Below the pieces are notes generated by a model, which did not search any database, had not been told where the DNA came from, and worked only from the letters and a program-made list of their open reading frames with translations. This document shows positions 56,398-64,000 of a stretch of DNA of 64,000 nucleotides, piece by piece (position 1 is the stretch's first letter; the number at the start of each line of letters is the position of its first letter). The stretch lies in assembly GCF_900112675.1 (NCBI RefSeq), contig NZ_FOMQ01000002.1, positions 372,001-436,000 on the forward strand. Reading direction: 5' to 3'. Both the position numbers and the translations under genes were made by a program. This DNA comes from Paracidovorax konjaci. GTDB taxonomy: Bacteria; Pseudomonadota; Gammaproteobacteria; Burkholderiales; Burkholderiaceae_C.

Positions 56398-59172
56398 ATG
56401 GCCTCCAACTTCCTCACCAAACTATTCGGCAGCCGCAACGACCGGCTCCTCAAGCAATACCGCAAGACGGTGGCCCGCATCAATGCGATGGAGCCCGATT
56501 ACGAGAAGCTGAGCGACGAAGCCCTGCGCGCCAAGACGGGGGAGTTCCAGGGCCGCGTCGCCAAGGGCGAAGCGCTCGACGATCTGCTGCCCGAGGCCTT
56601 CGCCGTCGTGCGCGAGGCCTCCAAGCGCGTGATGAAGATGCGGCACTTCGATGTGCAGCTTCTGGGCGGCATGGCGCTGCACCACGGCAAGATCTCCGAA
56701 ATGCGCACGGGCGAGGGCAAGACCCTCACCGCGACGCTGCCGGTGTACCTGAACGCGCTGGCCGGCAAGGGCGTGCATGTGGTGACCGTGAACGATTACC
56801 TCGCCAGCCGCGACGCGCGCTGGATGGGCCGGCTCTACAACTTCCTGGGCCTGACCGTCGGCATCAACCTGCCGCAGGCGCCGCGCGAGGAAAAGCAGGC
56901 CGCCTACGCCGCCGACATCACCTACGGCACCAACAACGAATACGGCTTCGACTACCTGCGCGACAACATGGTCTACGAAGCACGTGACCGTGTGCAGCGC
57001 GTGCTGAACTACGCCATCGTGGACGAGGTGGACTCGATCCTGATCGACGAGGCGCGCACGCCGCTGATCATCAGCGGCCAGGCGGAAGACCACACGGCGA
57101 TGTATGTCGCCATGAACAAGGTCGTGCCGCTGCTCGTGCGCCAGGAAGGCGAAGCCGATCCCCGCACGGGCGAGGGCGTGACCAAGCCGGGCGACTTCAC
57201 GCTCGACGAGAAGACCCACCAGGTCTTCCTCACCGAGCAGGGCCACGAGACGGCAGAGCGCGTGCTCGCGGACCAGGGCCTGATCGCCGAGGGCGCCTCG
57301 CTCTACGATCCCGCCAACATCACGCTGATGCACCACCTGTATGCGGCGCTGCGGGCCAACCACCTCTACCACCGCGACCAGCATTACGTGGTGCAGAACG
57401 GCGAGATCGTCATCGTGGACGAGTTCACCGGCCGCCTCATGGCCGGCCGCCGCTGGAGCGAAGGTCTGCACCAGGCCGTGGAAGCCAAGGAAGGCGTGGA
57501 GATCCAGGCCGAGAACCAGACCCTGGCCTCGATCACCTTCCAGAACTACTTCCGCCTCTACGGCAAGCTCTCGGGCATGACGGGTACGGCCGACACCGAG
57601 GCCTACGAATTCCAGGAAATCTACGGGCTCGAGACCGTGGTGATCCCGCCCAACCGGCCCAGCAAGCGCGACGACCAGCTCGACCGCGTCTACAAGACCA
57701 CGCGCGAGAAGTACGAGGCCGCGATCCAGGACATCCGCGAATGCCACGAGCGCGGCCAGCCCGTGCTGGTGGGCACGACGTCGATCGAGAACTCGGAAAT
57801 CATCGACCAGCTGCTGCAGAAGGCAGGCCTGCCCCACCAGGTGCTCAACGCCAAGCAGCACGCCCGCGAGGCGGACATCGTGGCGCAGGCCGGCCGTGCC
57901 GGCATGATCACCATCGCCACCAACATGGCGGGCCGCGGCACCGACATCGTGCTGGGCGGCAACATCGAGAAGGAAGTCACGGCGATCGAAGAGGACGAGT
58001 CCATCGACGACGCGGCCAAGGAAGCCCGCATCGCCGCGCTGCGCGCAGAGTGGGCCGTGGACAACGAGAAGATCAAGGCCCTGGGCGGCCTGCGCATCAT
58101 CGCCACCGAACGCCACGAGTCGCGCCGCATCGACAACCAGCTGCGCGGCCGCTCGGGCCGCCAGGGCGATCCCGGCTCCTCGCGCTTCTACCTGAGCCTG
58201 GACGATTCGCTCATGCGCATCTTCGCGGGCGACCGCGTGAAGTCGATCATGGAGCGGCTCAAGATGCCCGATGGCGAGGCCATCGAGGCCGGCATCGTCA
58301 CGCGCAGCATCGAATCCGCGCAGCGCAAGGTCGAGGCGCGCAACTTCGACGTGCGCAAGCAGTTGCTCGAGTATGACGACGTGGCCAACGACCAGCGCAA
58401 GGTGATCTACCAGCAGCGCAACGAGATCCTCGACGCCGCGGACCTCTCCGCCGTGATCGCCGGCATGCGCGAAGCCTGCCTGACCGACATCGTGCGCCAG
58501 TACGTGCCCGCCGAATCGGTGGAAGAGCAGTGGGACCTGCCTGCGCTCGAGAAGGCCCTGGCCGACGAGTGGCAGATCCGGCTCGCGCTGCAGCAGGAAG
58601 TGGAAAGCGCCCAGGCCATCACCGACGACGAGATCCTCGACAAGGTGGTCGCCGCCGGCCATGCCGCGTTCCAGTCGAAGGTGGATCTGGTGGGCCAGGA
58701 GAACTTCCACCAGTTCGAGCGCGCCGTGCTGCTGCAGAGCTTCGATTCGAACTGGCGCGACCATCTTTCGGCACTCGACTACCTGCGCCAGGGCATCCAC
58801 CTGCGCGGCTATGCGCAGAAGCAGCCCAAGCAGGAATACAAGCGCGAGGCGTTCGAGCTGTTCCGCCAGCTGATCGACCAGGTGAAGAACGAAGTCACGC
58901 GCATCCTGCTGACCGTGCAGGTGCAGTCGCCGTCGGAGCTGGACCAGGCCGCCGAAGCCCTGGAAAGCCGCGCGGAACAGATCGCCAACGTGACCTACAC
59001 CGCGCCCACCGAAACCGGCGAACCCGAGGTCACGTTCGACCCCCGGACGCAGCCGGGTGCAGGCGGCAACGATGGCCTCAACCTGCCCGAAGGCGTGCGT
59101 GTGGGCCGCAACGACCCCTGCCCGTGCGGCAGCGGCAAGAAGTACAAGCAGTGCCACGGCAAGCTCGCCTGA
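56398..59172 (+). CDS. secA: Protein translocase ATPase SecA
   Basis: 924 aa, full length. Walker A MRTGEGKT (102-109), DEAD-type [19 protein letters not shown], the second nucleotide-binding fold with [20 protein letters not shown], and the C-terminal zinc and SecB-binding tail [13 protein letters not shown] (from residue 908). It drives preproteins through SecYEG. No secM-like arrest ORF is visible upstream. argJ follows after 114 nt. Confidence 0.98.
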   Translation: MASNFLTKLFGSRNDRLLKQYRKTVARINAMEPDYEKLSDEALRAKTGEFQGRVAKGEALDDLLPEAFAVVREASKRVMKMRHFDVQLLGGMALHHGKISEMRTGEGKTLTATLPVYLNALAGKGVHVVTVNDYLASRDARWMGRLYNFLGLTVGINLPQAPREEKQAAYAADITYGTNNEYGFDYLRDNMVYEARDRVQRVLNYAIVDEVDSILIDEARTPLIISGQAEDHTAMYVAMNKVVPLLVRQEGEADPRTGEGVTKPGDFTLDEKTHQVFLTEQGHETAERVLADQGLIAEGASLYDPANITLMHHLYAALRANHLYHRDQHYVVQNGEIVIVDEFTGRLMAGRRWSEGLHQAVEAKEGVEIQAENQTLASITFQNYFRLYGKLSGMTGTADTEAYEFQEIYGLETVVIPPNRPSKRDDQLDRVYKTTREKYEAAIQDIRECHERGQPVLVGTTSIENSEIIDQLLQKAGLPHQVLNAKQHAREADIVAQAGRAGMITIATNMAGRGTDIVLGGNIEKEVTAIEEDESIDDAAKEARIAALRAEWAVDNEKIKALGGLRIIATERHESRRIDNQLRGRSGRQGDPGSSRFYLSLDDSLMRIFAGDRVKSIMERLKMPDGEAIEAGIVTRSIESAQRKVEARNFDVRKQLLEYDDVANDQRKVIYQQRNEILDAADLSAVIAGMREACLTDIVRQYVPAESVEEQWDLPALEKALADEWQIRLALQQEVESAQAITDDEILDKVVAAGHAAFQSKVDLVGQENFHQFERAVLLQSFDSNWRDHLSALDYLRQGIHLRGYAQKQPKQEYKREAFELFRQLIDQVKNEVTRILLTVQVQSPSELDQAAEALESRAEQIANVTYTAPTETGEPEVTFDPRTQPGAGGNDGLNLPEGVRVGRNDPCPCGSGKKYKQCHGKLA

Positions 59173-59286
59173 CGGTGCGCTGAAGCCTGCGTCTTCGCTG
59201 CATGGGCCGCCGCAATGCGGCCCATGCCACGTCCCGGCGGCGTTGCGGCCCGACCGCTGCGCCCCTTTTCACCCAAGGATTTCCGC

Positions 59287-60516
59287 ATGCCCGTGAACCT
59301 CTCCGCTCCCGTTGCCTCCGATCTGCACCCGGTCGCCGGCGTCCGCATCGGCGTCGCCGAAGCCGGCGTCCGCAAGGTGGGGCGCAAGGACGTGACCGTG
59401 TTCCTGCTGGACGAAGGCGCCGCCGTCGCCGGCGTCTTCACGCAGAACCGCTTCTGCGCCGCGCCCGTGCAGGTGTGCCGGGAGCATCTGGCCCGCGGCA
59501 CGCAGATCCGTGCCATCGTGGTCAACACCGGCAACGCCAATGCGGGCACGGGGGCTGACGGCCTCGCGCGGGCCCGTGCGACCTGCGATGCGCTGGCCGC
59601 GCAGCTGGGCGTCGATGCCGCGCAGATCCTGCCGTTCTCGACGGGCGTGATCATGGAGCCGCTGCCCCACGACCGCATCATCGCCGGCCTGCCGGCGGCG
59701 ATCGCCGATGCGCAGCCTGCGCACTGGGGGCGCGCCGCCGAAGGCATCATGACCACGGACACGCTGCCCAAGGCCTTCAGCACGCAGGTGCGGATCGGCG
59801 GAGCCACCGTCACCGTGACCGGTATTTCCAAGGGCGCGGGCATGATCCGCCCCAACATGGCGACCATGCTGGGCTTCCTGGCCACCGATGCCCGCATCGC
59901 GCCGGAGCTGGTGCAGCCGCTCGTGCGCGAACTCGCCGAGCAGTCGTTCAACCGCATCACCATCGACGGCGACACGTCCACCAACGATTCGTTCGTGCTG
60001 ATGGCCACGCAGCGCGCGGACCATGCCGCGATCGATTCCCTGGACAGCGCCGAGGGCCAGGCCCTGCGCGCGGCGCTGCGCGAAGTGGCGCAGAAGCTCG
60101 CGCAGGCCATCGTGCGCGACGGCGAGGGCGCCACCAAGTTCATCGCCATCCGCGTGGAGGGCGGCCGCACGGCGGAGGAATGCCGCAAGGTGGGCTATGC
60201 CATCGCGCATTCGCCGCTCGTGAAGACGGCCTTCTTCGCCAGCGATCCGAACCTGGGCCGCATCCTGGCCGCCGTGGGCTATGCGGGCATCGACGATCTC
60301 GACCAGACCCGCATCGACCTGCACCTGGACGACGTGCACGTGGCCGTGCAGGGCGGACGCCACCCCGCCTACCGCGAGGAAGACGGCCAGCGCGTGATGA
60401 AGCAGAGCGAGATCACCGTGCGCGTGGGGCTGGGCCGCGGCGAGGCCGCCGACACCGTGTGGACCTGCGACCTGAGCCACGACTACGTGACCATCAACGC
60501 CGACTACCGCTCCTGA
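59287..60516 (+). CDS. argJ: Bifunctional ornithine acetyltransferase/N-acetylglutamate synthase
   Basis: 409 aa from ATG 59287 with AAGGA upstream. The self-cleaving site [14 protein letters not shown] has the nucleophile Thr193; cleavage before it makes the alpha and beta chains. GDTSTNDSF and the C-terminal VTINADYRS are also family signatures. It moves the acetyl group from N-acetylornithine to glutamate, feeding the ornithine/arginine pathway. Ornithine is also the likely precursor of the siderophore hydroxamate, though nothing links the two genetically. Confidence 0.97.
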   Translation: MPVNLSAPVASDLHPVAGVRIGVAEAGVRKVGRKDVTVFLLDEGAAVAGVFTQNRFCAAPVQVCREHLARGTQIRAIVVNTGNANAGTGADGLARARATCDALAAQLGVDAAQILPFSTGVIMEPLPHDRIIAGLPAAIADAQPAHWGRAAEGIMTTDTLPKAFSTQVRIGGATVTVTGISKGAGMIRPNMATMLGFLATDARIAPELVQPLVRELAEQSFNRITIDGDTSTNDSFVLMATQRADHAAIDSLDSAEGQALRAALREVAQKLAQAIVRDGEGATKFIAIRVEGGRTAEECRKVGYAIAHSPLVKTAFFASDPNLGRILAAVGYAGIDDLDQTRIDLHLDDVHVAVQGGRHPAYREEDGQRVMKQSEITVRVGLGRGEAADTVWTCDLSHDYVTINADYRS

Positions 60517-60556
60517 ACGGGGCCCGCCGGGCCGCGCGCGACTTTCCTCCGAACCC

Positions 60557-61432
60557 ATGAACGATCGATTCGAACACCTCCTGCTGCGCGCCGAGCAGCT
60601 CATCGACCGCATCGAGTCGGTGCTGCCCCGTCCCCTCGCAGCGCCCGCGGACTGGAACGCCTCCGTGGCTTGGCGCTACCGGCGGCGCGGCGGCGGCCAC
60701 GGCGCGCTGGAGCCCGTGCGCCACGTCGCGGGCATCGCGCTGGACGACCTCAAGGAGATCGACGCGCAGAAGGAAAAGATCGAGCGCAACACGCTGCAGT
60801 TCGTCGAGGGCCGGCCGGCCAACAACGTGCTGCTGACGGGCGCACGCGGCACCGGCAAATCCTCCCTCATCAAGGCCTGCCTCCAGACCTACGCTAGCCG
60901 CGGCCTGCGGCTCATCGAGGTGGACAAGGCGGATCTCACCGACCTGCCCGACATCGTGGACGTGGTGGCCGGCCGGCCCGAGAAATTCATCATCTACTGC
61001 GACGACCTGAGCTTCGAGGAAGGCGAATCGGGCTACAAGGCGCTGAAGTCGATCCTCGATGGTTCCGTGTCCGCCTCGGCGCCGAACGTGCTGGTGTATG
61101 CCACCAGCAACCGGCGGCACCTGCTGCCCGAGTACATGAAGGAAAACCTCAGCTACACGCACACCGAGGATGGCGAGGTCCATCCGGGCGAGGTGGTGGA
61201 GGAGAAGATCTCGCTGTCCGAGCGCTTCGGCCTCTGGATCAGCTTCTATCCGTTCAGCCAGCAGGAATACCTGGCCATCGTGGCGCAGTGGTTGTCCGCG
61301 CTGGGCGTGCCGGCGCAGGCCATCGAGGCAGCCCGGCCCGCGGCCCTGGTCTGGGCGCTGGAGCGGGGCTCCCGCAGCGGGCGCGTGGCCTACCAGTTCG
61401 CCCGCGACTTCGCGGGCCGTGCCCATGGCTGA
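60557..61432 (+). CDS. DUF815-family AAA ATPase
   Basis: 291 aa. Walker [10 protein letters not shown] near residue 96, Walker B region [16 protein letters not shown] near 142, and the family-typical [17 protein letters not shown] (sensor 1 with Asn). DUF815 proteins are predicted AAA+ ATPases of unknown role, common in proteobacteria. The stop overlaps mutT by 8 nt, so the two are co-translated. Confidence 0.9.
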   Translation: MNDRFEHLLLRAEQLIDRIESVLPRPLAAPADWNASVAWRYRRRGGGHGALEPVRHVAGIALDDLKEIDAQKEKIERNTLQFVEGRPANNVLLTGARGTGKSSLIKACLQTYASRGLRLIEVDKADLTDLPDIVDVVAGRPEKFIIYCDDLSFEEGESGYKALKSILDGSVSASAPNVLVYATSNRRHLLPEYMKENLSYTHTEDGEVHPGEVVEEKISLSERFGLWISFYPFSQQEYLAIVAQWLSALGVPAQAIEAARPAALVWALERGSRSGRVAYQFARDFAGRAHG

Positions 61433-61889
61433 GGCCCGCGAAGCGCCCGCCGGCGCCACGCCGCGCAAGCACACCGAAGTGGCCGTGGGCATCCTGTTCC
61501 GCGGCGACGGCGCAATGCTGCTGTCCACCCGCCCGGCAGGCAAGCCGTACGCGGGATACTGGGAGTTCCCGGGCGGCAAGCTGGAGGCCGGGGAGACCGT
61601 CGAGCAGGCCCTGCGCCGGGAACTGGTCGAAGAGCTGGGCGTCACCATCGGCCCCGCTGCGGTCTGGAAGGTGACCGAGCACGACTATCCGCACGCGCTC
61701 GTGCGGCTGCACTGGTGCAAGGTGCACGCCTGGACCGGTGAATTCGAGATGCGCGAAGGCCAGGCCATGGCGTGGCAGCAGTGGCCGCTGGAGGTGTCGC
61801 CGGTGTTGCCCGGGGCGTATCCGGTGCTGCAGTGGCTGGCCGAAGAGCGTGGCCTGCCATTCGATATCAATTTGCTACAAAAACAATAG
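61425..61889 (+). CDS. mutT: MutT-like Nudix hydrolase
   Basis: 154 aa from ATG 61425. The Nudix box [22 protein letters not shown] fits GX5EX7REUXEEXGU. The length and the secA-mutT-yacG neighbourhood, as in E. coli, support the 8-oxo-dGTP pyrophosphatase MutT, which prevents A:T to C:G mutations. The last residues (LLQKQ) and the stop codon are encoded by copy C of the dispersed element. Confidence 0.92.
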   Translation: MAEAREAPAGATPRKHTEVAVGILFRGDGAMLLSTRPAGKPYAGYWEFPGGKLEAGETVEQALRRELVEELGVTIGPAAVWKVTEHDYPHALVRLHWCKVHAWTGEFEMREGQAMAWQQWPLEVSPVLPGAYPVLQWLAEERGLPFDINLLQKQ

Positions 61890-61930
61890 CAAACTATTCA
61901 ATGAATCCGGCGGCATGGAGCATGAAACAC
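61871..61930 (+). repeat. Dispersed stem-loop element, copy C
   Basis: TTTGCTA (61871-61877) pairs with TAGCAAA (61887-61893), then CTATTCAATGAATCCGGCGG (61894-61913) and CATGGAG-CATGAAACAC. It starts inside the mutT coding sequence, supplies its TAG stop, and runs to within 25 nt of the convergent yacG stop. Confidence 0.9.
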
Positions 61931-61953
61931 CCCAAACCGCCTGTTGAGGGGGC

Positions 61954-62211
61954 TCAATGCTCCCGGGGCGGTGGCTGGAGGTGGTCGCCGAACCCGTCCT
62001 CGTCCGGGGGAGCCTCGGCAGGCATGCGGAAGTCCTCGGAAGCCCAGGCCCCGAAATCGATCTGCTGGCAGCGATCGCTGCAGAACGGGCGGTAGGGGTT
62101 GGCGGGCGCGTACAGGCTCTTGCCGCCGCAGGTGGGGCAGTCCACCCACAGCGCACGGTGCGGGGCAGCGGCCCCTTCCTGGCGGGGATCGTCGTCTTGG
62201 CTTGGCGGCAT
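61954..62211 (-). CDS. yacG: Zinc-binding DNA gyrase inhibitor YacG
   Basis: 85 aa from ATG 62211 with AGGAG 4 nt upstream; longer frames upstream lack support. The zinc ligands are two Cys in DCPTCGGKS and two in [16 protein letters not shown], the normal YacG arrangement, followed by an acidic, disordered C-terminus. The E. coli protein binds GyrB and inhibits gyrase. It is 32 nt downstream of zapD. Confidence 0.95.
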   Translation of the reverse strand: MPPSQDDDPRQEGAAAPHRALWVDCPTCGGKSLYAPANPYRPFCSDRCQQIDFGAWASEDFRMPAEAPPDEDGFGDHLQPPPREH

Positions 62212-62243
62212 GGGACTCCTGAAGCGGTGGGTTCCGGCCGTCC

Positions 62244-62999
62244 TCACGCGCAGAGCGTGAGTTCGAACGCGGCGTCTTCCTGCACCGACTGCAGTTTGCC
62301 GTCGGTCTCCTGCCGCATGAGCCGCACGGAAACTATGAGGCGATTGCCGCTGATCTCCGGCACCATGTTCCACGCCGGGTCGATCCGCAACCGCAGGAGC
62401 TGGAAGGTACGGCCCTGGGGCAGGGTCTGCTGGAACTGGCCATGGTCGGCGGCCACTTTCTGCGGCACGCCGGAGTCGCGCAGCAGCTTCAGCAGAACGT
62501 AGAGCGATTCGGCCAGCGGGGCGAGGTGGTTGGCCCAGCCTTCCAGGTCACGCTGGCGCTTGTCGGGGGAGTGGTGCTGCCATGCGTAGTACGCCGGCAG
62601 GTCGAAGCCGCAGGTGCCGCCGGGAATGCCCACCCGGCTGCGGATGCTCATCAGCCATTCGTTCTCCGTGAGCGCCTGGCCCGTCTTGCCGGTCTGCGCA
62701 TTGAGGGCGGAGAAACAGTGGTCCAGCTGCGCGATGACGCTGTCGAGCACGGCCTCGGAGATCGAGGGGTTGCCGCGATAGCCGTCGAGCTGGTGGCGGT
62801 GCTTTTCGAGGTCCTTCAGAACGTCGGTCTTCAGGTCGGCCCGGGCCGCCACATCCATGATCTCGAACAGGGTCACCAGCGCGAAATGGTGGTCCAGAGG
62901 ATGGGGGCGGGGAATCAGCTCGCCCAGGCGCCGGAAGAGCTGCTCCAGCCGCAGGTAGGTTCTGAGGCGTTCGTTGAAAGGGTATTCGTAAAGGATCAC
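62244..62999 (-). CDS. zapD: Cell division protein ZapD
   Basis: 251 aa with a GTG start at 62999, AGGAA upstream and the conserved opening [21 protein letters not shown]. Other family marks: [21 protein letters not shown] and near-C-terminal [11 protein letters not shown]. ZapD (DUF1342/YacF) binds the FtsZ C-terminus and bundles filaments at the division ring. Length matches the family (about 250 aa). Confidence 0.95.
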   Translation of the reverse strand: MILYEYPFNERLRTYLRLEQLFRRLGELIPRPHPLDHHFALVTLFEIMDVAARADLKTDVLKDLEKHRHQLDGYRGNPSISEAVLDSVIAQLDHCFSALNAQTGKTGQALTENEWLMSIRSRVGIPGGTCGFDLPAYYAWQHHSPDKRQRDLEGWANHLAPLAESLYVLLKLLRDSGVPQKVAADHGQFQQTLPQGRTFQLLRLRIDPAWNMVPEISGNRLIVSVRLMRQETDGKLQSVQEDAAFELTLCA

Positions 63000-63063
63000 G
63001 CTGCAGGGTTCCTGGGGGCACACGGCTGGCGCTGCCAGCTTCGCGCGTCCGATATCTCCTGCA

Positions 63064-63690
63064 TCATAGCCCGAAGCCATCGGCGATTCGCCGTACCTCC
63101 GTCCGCAGCGTTTCAAGAGGTATTCCATCGTTGTGCAACACCAGGTCCGCGATGGACCGCCGCACGGCGCGCGGTGCCTGCGAGGCGATGATGGACTCCA
63201 CCACCTCCCGCGCCAGGCCATTGCGGGCCTGCACGCGGGCCACCTGCGTGGCTTCCGAGCAGTCCACCACCAGGATACGGTCCAGCACCGGAGGCCAGCG
63301 GGGGGACTCGGCCAGCAATGGAATGTCGAAAACGACCACCCGCGCGCCCGCCAGCGCGGCCTGCTCCGCTGCGGCATGGATGGCCTGCCCGACCACCGGG
63401 TGGACGATGGCTTCCAGCCGCTGGCGCGCACCTGCATCGCGGAAGGCCAGCTCGCGCATGCGGGCCCGATCCATGGCGCCGTCGGTACCGATCAGGCTGT
63501 CGCCGAAAGCGGCCCGGATGGCCGGAATGGCGATGCCACCTGCGGCCGTGGCGGCCCGTGCCATCTGGTCCGCATCGATCAGCGCGGCCCCGAAGCCTTC
63601 CAGCCACTGGCCGACCGTCGTCTTGCCGCTGCCGATGCCGCCCGTGAGGCCCAGCCTCAGGGCGGGCAGGCGGCTGCTGGGGGACGTCAC
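63064..63690 (-). CDS. coaE: Dephospho-CoA kinase
   Basis: 208 aa from GTG 63690, which overlaps the pilD stop (GTGA). P-loop [12 protein letters not shown], then [10 protein letters not shown] and FDIPLLAES, all typical of CoaE. It phosphorylates dephospho-CoA to CoA, the donor used by the phosphopantetheinyl transferase at 33.9 kb. The next gene, zapD, begins 64 nt downstream. Confidence 0.96.
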   Translation of the reverse strand: MTSPSSRLPALRLGLTGGIGSGKTTVGQWLEGFGAALIDADQMARAATAAGGIAIPAIRAAFGDSLIGTDGAMDRARMRELAFRDAGARQRLEAIVHPVVGQAIHAAAEQAALAGARVVVFDIPLLAESPRWPPVLDRILVVDCSEATQVARVQARNGLAREVVESIIASQAPRAVRRSIADLVLHNDGIPLETLRTEVRRIADGFGL

Positions 63691-64000
63691 AACCCGAGCG
63701 TTCCCAGGATGGTCCGCATGACGTTTTCGGGCCCGAACAGCATGGCGGTCAGCCCGGCACCCACCAGGAAGGGGCCGAAGGGGATGTAGCCGCCTTCGCG
63801 CAGGCCCTTGCCGAGCTTCATGCCGATGCCGATCACCGCGCCGATCACCGACGCCATCAGGATGATGGGCACGAGGGCCTGCCAGCCGAACCAGGCGCCC
63901 AGCGCCGCGAACAGCTTGAAATCGCCATATCCCATGCCTTCCTTGCCCGTCGCCAGCTTGAACCCCCAGTACACCGCCCACAGCGACAGGTATCCGGCCG
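63687..64000 (-). CDS. pilD: Prepilin peptidase PilD (5' end outside the window)
   Basis: Only the C-terminal ~103 residues are visible; the frame is open through the right edge. [16 protein letters not shown] carries the second catalytic Asp of type IV prepilin peptidases, followed by membrane segments and [15 protein letters not shown]. It cleaves and N-methylates prepilins for type IV pili and type II secretion pseudopili. It is translationally coupled to coaE by a 4-nt overlap. Confidence 0.94.
   Translation of the reverse strand, partial: AGYLSLWAVYWGFKLATGKEGMGYGDFKLFAALGAWFGWQALVPIILMASVIGAVIGIGMKLGKGLREGGYIPFGPFLVGAGLTAMLFGPENVMRTILGTLGL

Overview
The window looks like a chromosomal piece of a Comamonadaceae betaproteobacterium, most likely Acidovorax (citrulli/avenae type). 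The GC content is very high, and gene order is typical of the group: petABC-sspAB-tRNA-Thr, and secA..mutT-yacG-zapD-coaE-pilD. The genus call rests on gene content and memory, not on a database search.

Region 1 (1-34.7 kb) is most of a lipopeptide siderophore locus. Five collinear plus-strand genes form an NRPS/PKS assembly line, joined by ATGA-type overlaps or gaps under 30 nt. The order is: FAAL-PCP-C-A-PCP (cut by the left edge); a KS-AT-KR-ACP polyketide module; C-A-PCP; C-A-PCP-E-C-A-PCP; and C-A-PCP-TE. Adenylation codes read by eye predict acyl - Thr-like residue - C2/C3 ketide - Ser - D-(basic-type residue) - Thr - Asp. A TonB-dependent receptor runs towards the assembly line from the minus strand, with a Fur-box-like palindrome upstream of it. 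Behind it on the minus strand lie an AlcB/IucB-type N-acyltransferase, a formyltransferase and a FhuF-type ferric-siderophore reductase. Divergent from these are a PvdE/SyrD-type ABC exporter, a PvdA-like ornithine N-monooxygenase and an Sfp-type phosphopantetheinyl transferase that would activate the carrier domains. The layout resembles published acidobactin/vacidobactin/variochelin-type loci (from memory). Genes for Asp beta-hydroxylation, the MbtH-like protein and the sigma factor would be expected to the left of the window.

Region 2 (34.7-44.1 kb) holds two small genes of unknown function, trpS with an unusual C-terminal extension, and an M50 protease. A methyl-accepting chemotaxis protein and an AmiD-like lipoprotein amidase follow on the opposite strand. 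A YciO/Sua5-type protein, a PHP phosphoesterase (RNase AM type) and a second chemotaxis receptor complete the region.

Region 3 (44.1-64 kb) is housekeeping: recJ with an RpfE-like neighbour, lolC/E-lolD, pdxA, mscL, the cytochrome bc1 operon petABC, sspA-sspB, tRNA-Thr(UGU), a DciA/DUF721 gene, an M23 peptidase, secA, argJ, a DUF815 ATPase and mutT. The right edge carries a minus-strand pilD(partial)-coaE-zapD-yacG block.

The least expected structure is a family of four dispersed ~60-nt elements (34709, 35788, 48934, 61871). All are in the same orientation and downstream of plus-strand genes, and three touch or contain a stop codon. They share a TTGCTAT...ATAGCAA stem followed by the core CTATTCAATGAATCCGGCGG. 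I saw no CRISPR array, phage, insertion sequence or recognisable defence system.
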